Below are positions 50,789-59,447 of a stretch of 64,000 nucleotides of DNA, in pieces. This DNA is from Dinoroseobacter shibae DFL 12 = DSM 16493 (GTDB lineage Bacteria > Pseudomonadota > Alphaproteobacteria > Rhodobacterales > Rhodobacteraceae): NCBI RefSeq assembly GCF_000018145.1, contig NC_009952.1, positions 439,501 to 503,500 of the forward strand, written 5' to 3'. Below the pieces are notes generated by a model. The model was given only the letters and a program-made list of their open reading frames with translations. It did not search any database and was not told where the DNA came from. Within the stretch, counting starts at the first letter, position 1. Each line of letters starts with the position of its first letter. Position numbers and translations under genes: made by a program.

Positions 50789-51385
50789 ATGGCACGAATG
50801 AAATTTCTGTGCGACGCGGACCGCTGCATCGAATGCAACGCTTGTGTGACGGCCTGCAAGAACGAGCATGAGGTTCCGTGGGGCATCAACCGTCGCCGGG
50901 TCGTGACGATCAACGATGGCTTGCCGGGCGAGAGATCGGTCTCGATGGCCTGCATGCACTGCACCGACGCGCCCTGCGCGGCGGTGTGTCCGGTGGATTG
51001 CTTCTACACCACCGATGACGCCGTCGTGCTGCACTCCAAGGACACCTGCATTGGATGTGGCTACTGCTTCTACGCGTGCCCCTTCGGCGCGCCGCAATAC
51101 CCCAAGGTGGGGAATTTCGGTACGCGCGGCAAGATGGACAAATGCACCTACTGCGCAGGCGGCCCGGAGGCGGACATGACCGAAGCCGAGTACGTCAAGT
51201 ACGGCTCCAACCGCCTGGCCGAGGGGAAACTGCCCCTGTGCGCCGAGATGTGTTCCACCAAATCGCTGCTTGCCGGCGACGGGGACATCATTGCCGAGAT
51301 CTACAAGGAACGCGTGGTGACCCGGGGCTACGGTTCCGGGGCATGGGGCTGGCGTAGCGCTTATGGCGATACGGTAACGGTCTGA
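50789..51385 (+). CDS. fdhB: Formate dehydrogenase iron-sulfur subunit
   Basis: 198 aa from the ATG at 50789 (GGGAGG upstream). Four 4Fe-4S sites are visible as 'CIECNACVTACKNEH', 'CMHCTDAPCAAVCPVDC', 'CIGCGYCFYACPFGAPQ' and 'CTYC...CAEMC'. It passes electrons from FdhA to the cytochrome b subunit on the periplasmic side of the membrane. It has no signal peptide, so it is presumably exported with FdhA by hitch-hiking on its twin-arginine signal. Confidence 0.96.
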   Translation: MARMKFLCDADRCIECNACVTACKNEHEVPWGINRRRVVTINDGLPGERSVSMACMHCTDAPCAAVCPVDCFYTTDDAVVLHSKDTCIGCGYCFYACPFGAPQYPKVGNFGTRGKMDKCTYCAGGPEADMTEAEYVKYGSNRLAEGKLPLCAEMCSTKSLLAGDGDIIAEIYKERVVTRGYGSGAWGWRSAYGDTVTV

Positions 51386-51398
51386 GTGGGATAGCAAA

Positions 51399-52427
51399 AT
51401 GAATATGAAAACACTCACACAACGCTTCGTGGCCGTTTTCGGTGTGCTCGTGGTGCTGGGCATCATGGGCGGCACCCTCCATGCACCTGCGCAAGCTCAG
51501 CAAATCAACCCGACCGCAGAAGCGGTCACGGAGGACTCCCTGTTCGAGGCTCTGCGGGACGATCAGATGGTCGCGGGTCGTGTTTCGATCCCAGACGAGC
51601 TGTCCAGCGGTCTGATCAAACCGGGTAACGCCTCCTGGGCTGATACCCACACCAGCACGGTGCGAATCCTTTCGATCCTTGGTGTTGTGGGTGCTTTGGT
51701 CGTGTTGACGGGCTTCTATCTCATCCGTGGCAAGATCATGGTGGATAGCAAGCTGTCCGGCGTCCGTATCCTGCGCTTCACAGCGGTAGAGCGGTTTGCG
51801 CATTGGTTGATGGCGGGTTCATTCATCGTGCTTGCTCTCACCGGTCTCAACCTGGTGCTTGGGCGCACGATGGTCCTGCCCTGGCTCGGAGAGACTGCAT
51901 TCTCCACGATTTCGGTTTGGGGCAAAATCGCGCATAACTATGTGGGATGGGCCTTCATGCTGGGTCTGATCATGTCTTTCGCGGTCTGGATCTCGCACAA
52001 CATCCCGGACAAGGTGGATGCCGAGTGGGTCGCCAAGGGTGGCGGTCTTCTCAAGAAAGGTGTTCATCCCCCTGCGAAAAAGTTCAATGCGGGTCAAAAG
52101 GTCATCTTCTGGTCGACCACTTTGGGCGGCGCTGCCCTGTCTTTCACCGGCTTCATGATGCTGTTTCCGGCTTTGGCTGGTACACAGGCGGATTGGCAGT
52201 TCTACCAACTGATCCATGGGATCGTTGCGGCTGTCCTGTCCTTCATCATCATCGCGCATATCTACATTGGCTCGATCGGGATGGAAGGCGCGTTTGATGC
52301 GATGGGTACCGGCGAAGTAGATCTGAACTGGGCGAAAGAACACCACTCCCTTTGGGTGGAAGAGGTCCAGAAAGGCGAAGCGGCCCAAGACGGCGGCCCC
52401 GCCAAAACTCCGCATCCAGCGGAATGA
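51399..52427 (+). CDS. fdhC: Formate dehydrogenase cytochrome b subunit
   Basis: 342 aa. After a signal-like N-terminus and an unusual ~60-residue polar segment come four or five membrane helices. The haem b ligands are likely His in 'RFAHWLMAGSFIVLALTG', 'KIAHNYVGWAF', 'LIHGIVAAVLSF' and 'IAHIYIGSIG'. It anchors FdhAB to the membrane and hands electrons to quinone. It is 14 bp from fdhB. A strong hairpin follows at 52438. Confidence 0.95.
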   Translation: MNMKTLTQRFVAVFGVLVVLGIMGGTLHAPAQAQQINPTAEAVTEDSLFEALRDDQMVAGRVSIPDELSSGLIKPGNASWADTHTSTVRILSILGVVGALVVLTGFYLIRGKIMVDSKLSGVRILRFTAVERFAHWLMAGSFIVLALTGLNLVLGRTMVLPWLGETAFSTISVWGKIAHNYVGWAFMLGLIMSFAVWISHNIPDKVDAEWVAKGGGLLKKGVHPPAKKFNAGQKVIFWSTTLGGAALSFTGFMMLFPALAGTQADWQFYQLIHGIVAAVLSFIIIAHIYIGSIGMEGAFDAMGTGEVDLNWAKEHHSLWVEEVQKGEAAQDGGPAKTPHPAE

Positions 52428-52437
52428 ACGCTTGGCT

Positions 52438-52468
52438 CGCCCGGCGCGGTACATTTCTGCGCCGGGCG
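52438..52468 (+). terminator. Strong hairpin after fdhC
   Basis: CGCCCGGCGC (52438-52447), 11-base loop, GCGCCGGGCG (52459-52468): a perfect 10-bp stem. There is no clear T-run, so it may be a partial terminator or processing site between fdhABC and the Mrp gene. Confidence 0.65.
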
Positions 52469-52532
52469 ATCCGTTCATGTCTCCCTGCCCGTGCGAAGGC
52501 AAAGATTGGCGCTACCGAAAGTTTGAAGACCG

Positions 52533-53633
52533 ATGGCAGATGACCCGATCCTGCATGCTGCCCGTGAGGCGCTGACAGGGCTGACGATGCCTGACGGCAC
52601 GCCCTTTCTTGGCGCTCCGCAGGTGTCGGGGCCGGTTCTGTCCGGTGGTCGTATCAGTTTATCGATAATGACAACGGCCGCGGGCGCCGCGTCTCTCGGC
52701 GAGACAAGATCCAAGGCCGAGGCGGCCTTGCGCGCCATACCAGGGGCTGAGACGGCCTTTGTTACCCTGACCAATGATGCAGCCGCTGCTCCACCGGTCC
52801 TCAAACAACCAAATGCCGCGAAGCCCGCGGTGTTGGCCGAGGTCGCGCATGTGGTGGCCGTTGCCTCTGGCAAGGGAGGGGTTGGCAAATCGACCACTGC
52901 CGTAAACCTTGCCTTGGGTCTGCGTGCAAACGGTTTGAAGGTGGGCATTCTGGACGCGGACATCCACGGCCCCTCCATCCCGACGCTGCTTGCTCTTCAT
53001 GGGCAACCTCGCATGGGCAAGGATCGCAGGCTTCTGCCGATGCAGTCCAACGGAATATCGGCCATGTCCATGGGTATGATGGTCGATGCCGAGACGGCGA
53101 TGGTCTGGCGCGGTCCCATGGTGATGTCGGCGATCACGCAAATGCTGGCGGAGGTTAACTGGGGTGCCCTGGATGTTCTGATCGTCGACATGCCGCCCGG
53201 CACCGGCGATGCGCAACTCGCGATCGCCCAAGGCACGAAGCTGGCGGGTGCCGTGATCGTTTCGACCCCACAAGACCTGGCCCTGATCGATGCGCGTCGT
53301 GGCATTGCGATGTTCAAAAAGGTGGATGTGCCGATCCTTGGCTTGATCGAGAATATGGCGCATTTCACCTGCAACGACTGCGGCAAACAGCACGCACTTT
53401 TCGGTACCGGGGGAGCGGAAGCTGAAGCCAAGCGTTTGAATGTGCCGTTCTTGGGGGCAGTGCCGCTCACAATGGACTTGAGGGCCGCATCCGACAGCGG
53501 CCAGCCCATCGTGGTCCGCGATCCGGAGGGCCCTCTGGGCAAGCTTTACGTCGAGATGGCAGGAGCCCTTTGGGCCAATCTGGTAGCCTCATCCTCAAAA
53601 TACCAATCACCAAGAAAACTACAAGGAGCCTGA
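52533..53633 (+). CDS. Mrp/NBP35-family P-loop iron-sulfur carrier ATPase
   Basis: 366 aa. An N-terminal MIP18-like segment (1-85) is joined by an Ala/Pro linker to the ParA/Mrp domain with the deviant Walker A 'GKGGVGKST' at 113-121. The switch 'DMPPGTGDAQLAIAQ' and the CxxC 'CNDCGKQ' are present. Mrp/ApbC proteins carry 4Fe-4S clusters to apo-enzymes. Placement between fdhC and the cytochrome gene suggests it serves formate dehydrogenase, which has at least five clusters. It may be a second copy beside a housekeeping Mrp elsewhere. Confidence 0.93.
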   Translation: MADDPILHAAREALTGLTMPDGTPFLGAPQVSGPVLSGGRISLSIMTTAAGAASLGETRSKAEAALRAIPGAETAFVTLTNDAAAAPPVLKQPNAAKPAVLAEVAHVVAVASGKGGVGKSTTAVNLALGLRANGLKVGILDADIHGPSIPTLLALHGQPRMGKDRRLLPMQSNGISAMSMGMMVDAETAMVWRGPMVMSAITQMLAEVNWGALDVLIVDMPPGTGDAQLAIAQGTKLAGAVIVSTPQDLALIDARRGIAMFKKVDVPILGLIENMAHFTCNDCGKQHALFGTGGAEAEAKRLNVPFLGAVPLTMDLRAASDSGQPIVVRDPEGPLGKLYVEMAGALWANLVASSSKYQSPRKLQGA

Positions 53634-53636
53634 CTG

Positions 53637-53792
53637 ATGAAAGCCTTCCTTCTCGCCTGTGGCGTCGTTCTCGGCATTGCCTTCATTGCGGCGAATGTCC
53701 TTAACGGCACCTTTCAGACCGACAGCACCTCGGCCTTCACGACAGAGGGCGCGCGCGTATCGCCCGGTGAACAAAACCTGATCAGCAACTGA
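53637..53792 (+). CDS. 51-residue membrane or exported peptide
   Basis: ATG at 53637, three bases after the Mrp stop, with AAGGAG upstream. One hydrophobic helix (MKAFLLACGVVLGIAFIAAN) and a short polar tail with 'STSAFTTEGARVSPGEQNL'. A conserved-looking small protein squeezed between two fdh-associated genes, 24 bp before the WD40-cytochrome. It may be a small membrane subunit; no family is recognised. Confidence 0.75.
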   Translation: MKAFLLACGVVLGIAFIAANVLNGTFQTDSTSAFTTEGARVSPGEQNLISN

Positions 53793-53816
53793 TCTGCCGT
53801 GGGGCAGGGGGGCAAG

Positions 53817-55031
53817 ATGAGGGTCGCCTCGACCCTCTGTGCGGTCGCGCTGGCCTCTGCCCCTGTCTTGGCGCAAGATCTACGCGGTCATGGTGGACCT
53901 GTGCGCGCCCTGGCGACGGACGAGGCAGGTCGCATCTATTCCGGATCCTTCGATACCCGGGCCATTGTCTGGGATGGTTTCACAGCCATGCAGATCACCC
54001 GTCACCACGAAGGGGCGGTCACGGCGGTTGTCCCGCTTGAAGGCGGTCGCTTTGCCTCCGGGGGACAGGATGGCCGTGTCGTTATCTGGGGGGATAGCCC
54101 GGAGCCCCTGCAATCCGAGATCTGGCACCCGCTGCCCGTCGGCGCGATGGTCGCCCTCGGCGACGGTCTTGCATCGGCTGGATGGGATGGGCGGATCGCC
54201 CTTTGGTCCGGCACTGGAAGTCCCAGCTACATCGAGGCGCATGAGGGACAAATCACCGGCCTCATCGGGTACCGCGGTGGCTTGGCCAGCGTGGGCGCGG
54301 ATCTGAGGCTGCGGTTGTGGAACCCGGACGGGACAGATGCCGGCCAGATCAGCCTGCCTGCAGCCGCTTCAGCGCTCGCGACCGATGGCGCAGCCCTATT
54401 CGTCGCGTCTCCCGATGGCATTCTGCGGAAAGTCACTGCAATCACAGAACTTGATGAGGCGACCATCTCCAGTCGGGGGCTGTTGTCCGTTGCCGCCTCC
54501 GAAGGGCTTGTGGCCGTTGGGGCCATGACGGGGGACGTATGGCTGGTCGATCCGGATACGCTCGACGTGCAGGTGGCCATTGAGACCGGTCAAGGGCCAA
54601 TCTGGGCACTGGCCATTTCGGATGGCGTGCTTTTGACGGGTGGCAACGATGGCCTGATCCGGCGCTGGTCGTTGGACGGAATCGCCCTGGGGGAGGGCAG
54701 TGGCCCCCCCGATCCGACCCTAACCAATCCGCGCGGTGCAGAAGTCTTTCGGGCCTGCGCCGTTTGCCATACCCTGACGCCCGATGATGGGGCGCGGGCC
54801 GGGCCGACACTCCATGGCATCTTTGGACGCCGGATCGCGACCGCCGAGGGGTATCAGTATTCTGAGGCTCTCAAAGACCTTGATATCGTATGGACCGCCC
54901 AAACGATATCCGAGCTCTTCGAGTATGGCCCGGATGCCTATACACCAGGAAGCCGTATGCCCGAACAGCGCGTGCCGAGTGCTGCGGATCGTCAGGCGCT
55001 CGTCGAGTTTCTGGAAATGGTCACCCGGTAA
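53817..55031 (+). CDS. WD40 beta-propeller fused to a C-terminal cytochrome c domain
   Basis: 404 aa from the ATG at 53817, which begins a signal peptide (MRVASTLCAVALASAPVLA). Residues about 25-295 form six or seven WD40 blades ('GHGGPVRALATDEAGRIYSG', 'HEGQITGLIGYRGGLASVGA', 'TGGNDGLIRRWSLDG'). The last ~100 residues are a class I cytochrome c with C314-A-V-C317-H318 and the likely axial Met in 'PGSRMPEQRVPS'. It ends the formate dehydrogenase operon and may be an electron acceptor or sensor for FdhABC. The combination is uncommon. Confidence 0.9.
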   Translation: MRVASTLCAVALASAPVLAQDLRGHGGPVRALATDEAGRIYSGSFDTRAIVWDGFTAMQITRHHEGAVTAVVPLEGGRFASGGQDGRVVIWGDSPEPLQSEIWHPLPVGAMVALGDGLASAGWDGRIALWSGTGSPSYIEAHEGQITGLIGYRGGLASVGADLRLRLWNPDGTDAGQISLPAAASALATDGAALFVASPDGILRKVTAITELDEATISSRGLLSVAASEGLVAVGAMTGDVWLVDPDTLDVQVAIETGQGPIWALAISDGVLLTGGNDGLIRRWSLDGIALGEGSGPPDPTLTNPRGAEVFRACAVCHTLTPDDGARAGPTLHGIFGRRIATAEGYQYSEALKDLDIVWTAQTISELFEYGPDAYTPGSRMPEQRVPSAADRQALVEFLEMVTR

Positions 55032-55124
55032 CTCAAGTCACATGGTGGCGTTTGAAGACTTCCATGCTGGTGAAAACCCCGCTTGAACTCATGCAGGCGC
55101 ACAATGACGGCTTCGCCGGTGTCC

Positions 55125-55907
55125 TCAAAACTGAAAGTTCACACCCGCGAAGATCCCCCAATCCGGTTGGCCATCGCCGTCGGAGGCCACGGTATACTGC
55201 GGTTCGACGAACAGGTTCAGAACCCCGTTTTCGCGCTGGAACACCTGGCCGATCCCAAGGCCGATGGGGATGGCATAGTCATCGGTCTTGAAGTCGTAGG
55301 TCATCACGCCGGTTGATCGCAGGTAGGTGCCGCCACCGAGTTGATAGAATACGAATGGCTGAAAGGCGGCCGCGTTGACGTCGTCGCGGGTGTCTTCGCC
55401 TGCGAAACTGGCCTGCCAAGTCAACAAGTAGCCGTATTGCACGGTCGGGCTGGATGCGTTGAACAGCACGTTGGCAAATCCCGCCGACCAATTGCCCGAT
55501 CCCAGCGCGTCATCTGTCGCAGTCGGCGCGGTGAACTGCGGACCGATCCCAAAACTGATCGCTGGGTTGCGGGTGTCGAACAGAAAGGCTGCAAAGACGT
55601 TCAGATCGCCAAGGCCGGAGCGGTCCCCACCCCCGGTGCGGGGCACTGTATTGATGGGCAGAGTCGCGCGGGCGATGCCGTTTGCAGCGCCCAGCCGAAA
55701 CGGTTTGGCCCCGCGCAGCAGAACGGCGTTTGCGTCCCGGTCGATGCTCGACAGGTTGCCGAAATACTGGTTCTGCAGGTTGAGCGACGTGGTGTCGGCG
55801 AGCGGGTTGTTCGCCTGTGCCGCGGCATCGGCCTCCCCCTGCGCAAATGCCGCCGAGGCCATTGTCGCGGTGATGATTGTCAGTGACAGAGCTCTGGCAT
55901 GCTTCAT
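55125..55907 (-). CDS. Outer-membrane beta-barrel protein (SphA/MetA-phenol-transporter-like)
   Basis: 260 aa with a signal peptide (MKHARALSLTIITATMASAAFA). Alternating strands ('AISFGIGPQFTAPTATDDAL', 'SPTVQYGYLLTWQASFAG', 'YAIPIGLGIGQVFQ') and the terminal aromatic 'FAGVNFQF' indicate a barrel inserted by the BAM machinery. 'GDLNVFAAFLFD' resembles the 'transporter' families often beside degradation genes. It converges with the cytochrome gene. It lies downstream of the sulfatase pseudogene on the same strand, so it may have served alkylsulfate uptake. Confidence 0.82.
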   Translation of the reverse strand: MKHARALSLTIITATMASAAFAQGEADAAAQANNPLADTTSLNLQNQYFGNLSSIDRDANAVLLRGAKPFRLGAANGIARATLPINTVPRTGGGDRSGLGDLNVFAAFLFDTRNPAISFGIGPQFTAPTATDDALGSGNWSAGFANVLFNASSPTVQYGYLLTWQASFAGEDTRDDVNAAAFQPFVFYQLGGGTYLRSTGVMTYDFKTDDYAIPIGLGIGQVFQRENGVLNLFVEPQYTVASDGDGQPDWGIFAGVNFQF

Positions 55908-56088
55908 GGCTGAGCGGGTCCTCTAGTTTGCGCGCCTGACCGCTCCGTCTTCTCCCTAGGGCTTCATCCGGAATGAAGCAGTCGGCAGGATTTTGGTGCA
56001 GTCATTGTACCTTGCGTGTGGAGGGCCGAGGGGCTGGGCCATGGCCCCCCTTCGGTTGGGCGCCGCGCGCTGGGCGCGGCGGCAGTTC

Positions 56089-58214
56089 TCAGTTGGGCAG
56101 TTCCCCGGCATTGACCGTTTTGACCTGGAAGGGGTTGCCCTCGACCCCACTGGGGCCTGCCTCAGGGTCATAGCGCCCCGGAACGGCCGCAGCGCCTTCG
56201 GTGCCCGGCATGACCTCGAAGGTCATCTCGAAGTCGGTCAGCAGCGAAGCCAGCTGCGTCAACACTGACCGATCGCCCTCGGCCTGAGCATTCCCGGCGT
56301 CGATCTGTGCGTCGATGGTCGCCTTGCCGATCATGACCGGAACTAGCTGCGCGCGGTCGATCGTGAGGGTCAGGTCGGGGGTCTCGACCTGGTAGCCTTC
56401 GATATTTGTCAGAGTGGCGTTGCTCAGTTCGAGGATGTATTCCTCCTCGATGTCGGGATGCACGATGTTGATCGTGAACTCGGTATCGCCCGCTTTCCGG
56501 CTGTCCATCTTGATCGCGATGTAGTCCAGGAACAGCCCCGTGGGCATCGCCTGGATCACGTCCGGCGTTGCGGTTTCGGTCGCAGTGCCCGTGGGCAGAG
56601 GGGAGCGCAGCTCATAGGCGCCGGCGAGGAAGCTGTTGCGCAGGCCGGGGTTTTCCTGCTGGTAGCCGATCTGCTCGAAATTATCGGCCAGTAGGTCCTT
56701 GGCAGCAGCGTTGTCCGGCTCGGCATAGACAAGCTTGTTCAGGATCTCGACGGCGTGGAAATACTGCCCGGTGTCGAACAGCTGCTGCCCCTTGGCGAGG
56801 ATCGCGTCCGCACCGCCCATCATCTCCACATAAAGCGGAGCGGAATCCGCCGGTGACAGCGGGATTAGCGTGGCCGGGTTGGCATCCCAGTAGCCGAGGT
56901 AGCGGTTGATCACCGCGCGTACGTTGTGCTCGACCGAGCCATGGTAGCCACGGTTGAACCAGTTGTTCGCGATGCTCTCGGGCGGTTCGTAGACGTTGTG
57001 GATCTCGTTGATCGTGACGCCCTGATTGGCAAAGTGCAGCACCTGGCTGTTCAGGTTCGCGTACAGGTCTCGCTGTGCGCGCAGCACCTCTTGGATGCGT
57101 TCGTTGCCGAATCGTGGCCAGTGGTGCGAGGCGAACATGACCTCGGCCTCGGTGCCGAACATCTGCAGCGCTTCGTTGATGAACTTGGACTATCCCAAGG
57201 CATCGCGCACTTGGGCCCCCCGTAGGGTGTAGATGTTGTGCATCGTTCCAGTGACGTTCTCCGCCATCCAGAGCGCCTTCACGTCGGGCAGGTAGGTGTT
57301 CATCTCGGACGGGGCTTCGGTGCCCGGGGTCAGTTGGAAAACCATGCGCACACCGTCGATCGTGTGCTCTTCGAGGGGCTCCGAGATCTCCATCGTCGGC
57401 GCGATTAGGCCCGTGGCGCCGCTGGAGGCAGCCTGGCCGAGGCCTTGGTGACATAGCCAAAGGGGCTGGCCGGCAAGAGCGAGGCGTACTGATAGAACCT
57501 CCGCCGCGTCATGGCGTTGCCGGCATAGACGTTTTCGGACACCGCGTGCTCGATAAAGCCTTCAGGCGCGATGATTTCGACCTCGCCAGCCTCGATCGCC
57601 GCATCATCCACGAGGGCACGCACGCCCCCGAAGTGGTCCGCATGGGAGTGCGAATAGATCACGGCCACAATCGGACGTTTGCCAAGCTCCTGGTTGACCA
57701 GTTCCATTGTCGCCTCGGCGGTTTCCTTGGACAACAGCACGTCATAGGCGATCCAGCCGCTGTCGGTCTGGATCAAGGTCGGGTTTGAAAGGTCGTAGCC
57801 GCTCACTTGGTAGATGCCTTCCATCACCTCGTAGAGGCCGAATTGCGTGGTCAGACGGGCCTGGCGCTCGAGAGAGGGATGGATACTGTCGAAGTTCTCA
57901 CCTTCCTTGAGGAAATTGAATCGCTCCAGCTCCCAGGTGAACCCGCCGGCCTCCGCCTCGATCTGGAGCGTTTCGGGCGCGGCGATCAGGCCACGGGCGA
58001 GCTCGTCGAAATCCTGAGTGTCATCGAACGGCAGCGCTTCGCGTGCTTCGTTCAGGATGTCGATGGTGAATTGCGAGGGCATCTTTCCCTTCTCGTGGAA
58101 ATGCGCGGGCGGCTCAGCATCCTAAGCGATTGCGCGTGGGGCGAAGCCGGGCGCCGTGACCGTCAATGCGTTCGCGCCCGACAAAGCCGCGACCACCAGT
58201 CTTGCTTGTGTCAT
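56089..58214 (-). pseudogene. Alkyl/aryl-sulfatase pseudogene (SdsA1-type)
   Basis: The gene starts at 58214 (AAGGAG upstream) with a signal-like 'MTQARLVVAALSGANALTV', and is cut by TAG at 58122-58124. The frame continues with 'DAEPPAHFHEKGKMPSQFTI', the metallo-beta-lactamase site 'YSHSHADHFGG', then loses one base near 57444. The third part has 'EMNTYLPDVKALWMAENVTG', a second TAG at 57190-57192 where family members have Trp, and runs through the dimerisation and SCP2-like C-terminal domains to 56089. Three lesions make it dead. The intact protein would hydrolyse primary alkyl sulfates such as dodecyl sulfate. Confidence 0.92.
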
Positions 58215-58400
58215 GTTTAGGTTCTCCTTCCTGTTGTCTGCTGACAGTCCGATCTGGACACGCGTCGGACATGGGGCCGGGGCTGCACCGCGATGGGTGA
58301 AGCGGGCCAGCGCCGGGCGACCACAGAACTGCCCACAGGATGCGGAACGGCGACGATGGCGCATAGTTGGACGATGTACCTATCGGGTGCTGGATGCGCC

Positions 58401-58763
58401 TCAGACTTTCGGGAGGAACCCGGAGAGGTCCGCGCGGGACAGGGGTTTTCTGATGTACGCGTCTGCGCCCGCAGCCAGGCAACTGCCTTTTGCACCTTCG
58501 CTATCGCGCCCCGTCATGACAACGATCCTCGGGGTGAAGCCGCGTGCTCTGAGTTGTGCGATCAGGTCCGGGCCGCGAACCCCGGGAAGATGCAGATCGA
58601 GAAGCAACAAGACCGGCGGGACCTCGAAAGGGGCCCCGAGAAGGGCTTCGCCAGAGGCAAAGGTCCGCGCATTGTAGCCCAGAGACCGGGTTCCCCGCGC
58701 CAATGCCCGCCTCACGGCGTCATCATCGTCGACAATCGCGACAAGTCCAGCATCGCTACACAT
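58401..58763 (-). CDS. Receiver-only response regulator (FixJ/CheY-like)
   Basis: 120 aa from the ATG complement at 58761-58763. The receiver has the acidic cluster 'VAIVDDDDAVRRAL', the phospho-acceptor Asp in 'LLLLDLHLPGV', Thr in 'VVMTGRDSE' and Lys in 'AYIRKPLSRAD'. There is no output domain, so it may work by protein contact or phosphate buffering. It is downstream of the broken FixJ-type regulator and kinase. Its own frame is intact. The start is not supported by a strong ribosome site. Confidence 0.82.
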   Translation of the reverse strand: MCSDAGLVAIVDDDDAVRRALARGTRSLGYNARTFASGEALLGAPFEVPPVLLLLDLHLPGVRGPDLIAQLRARGFTPRIVVMTGRDSEGAKGSCLAAGADAYIRKPLSRADLSGFLPKV

Positions 58764-58818
58764 GGGCCAAACCGACGCATGCGCGGCCGTTGCCCGATAG
58801 ATGCCCAATGGGCCTACA

Positions 58819-59447
58819 TCACGGTGCGCCGATCCGGCGGGTGACGGCGGCACGCACCAAGTCCGCGAGGTTACGCATCCCCATCTTCTGCATGACCCGC
58901 GCCCTGTGGACCTTCACGGTTTTCTTCGCAAGTCCCAGGTCCATCGCGATGTTCTTGTTGGGCTCTCCGGCCACCACCGCATCATGGACCTGGCGTTCGC
59001 GCGGTGTAAGTCTTCGCAGATGCCGTTCGAAGCGCGCTTCTACCGACAGCGCGGATTGCGCGTCGCATGCATGGTCGATTGCGTTGCGGACCGTGTCAGA
59101 AGCCGTTCGGATTCGATGGGCTTGGTCAGAAAATCGAAAGCTCCGGACTCCATCGCGCGCACGCCCATCGCGATGTCGCCGCGCCCGGTCAGAAAGACCA
59201 CGGGACAGCTCTTGGATGTCGCGGCGATCCGGTCCTGAAAGGCAATGCCGTTGATCCCGGGCAGTTACATATCGACGATGACGCATCCGATCCTGTCGGG
59301 GTCGAAGCCATCCATGAACGCCTCGCCACTGGCATGCTCAATGGCCTCGTACCCGTGCCGCATGATCATTCGTCGCAGCGCACGCCGGATCGCGGCGTCG
59401 TCCTCGACGATGTGGACAAGGCATTCCTGGGATTCCGGGGCACTCAT
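58819..59447 (-). pseudogene. FixJ-family response regulator pseudogene
   Basis: The ATG complement (59445-59447) overlaps the kinase stop. The receiver opens normally ('CLVHIVEDDAAIRRALRRM') but is cut by TAA at 59265-59267 just after 'CVIVDM'. The same frame goes on with 'LPGINGIAFQDRIAATSKSC' to 'FLTKPIESERLL', then a base is lost near 59096. The LuxR-type output domain ('RLTPRERQVHDAVVAGEPNK', 'KTVKVHRARVMQKMG') is in the shifted frame, ending at 58819. Two lesions, so it is non-functional as a whole. Confidence 0.88.

Noticed and set aside
47463-50795. A 1110-codon open frame on the minus strand opposite fdhA
   Set aside because: It mirrors the codon pattern of fdhA in GC-rich DNA, is rich in His/Arg/Val as antisense frames are, and shows no family motif.
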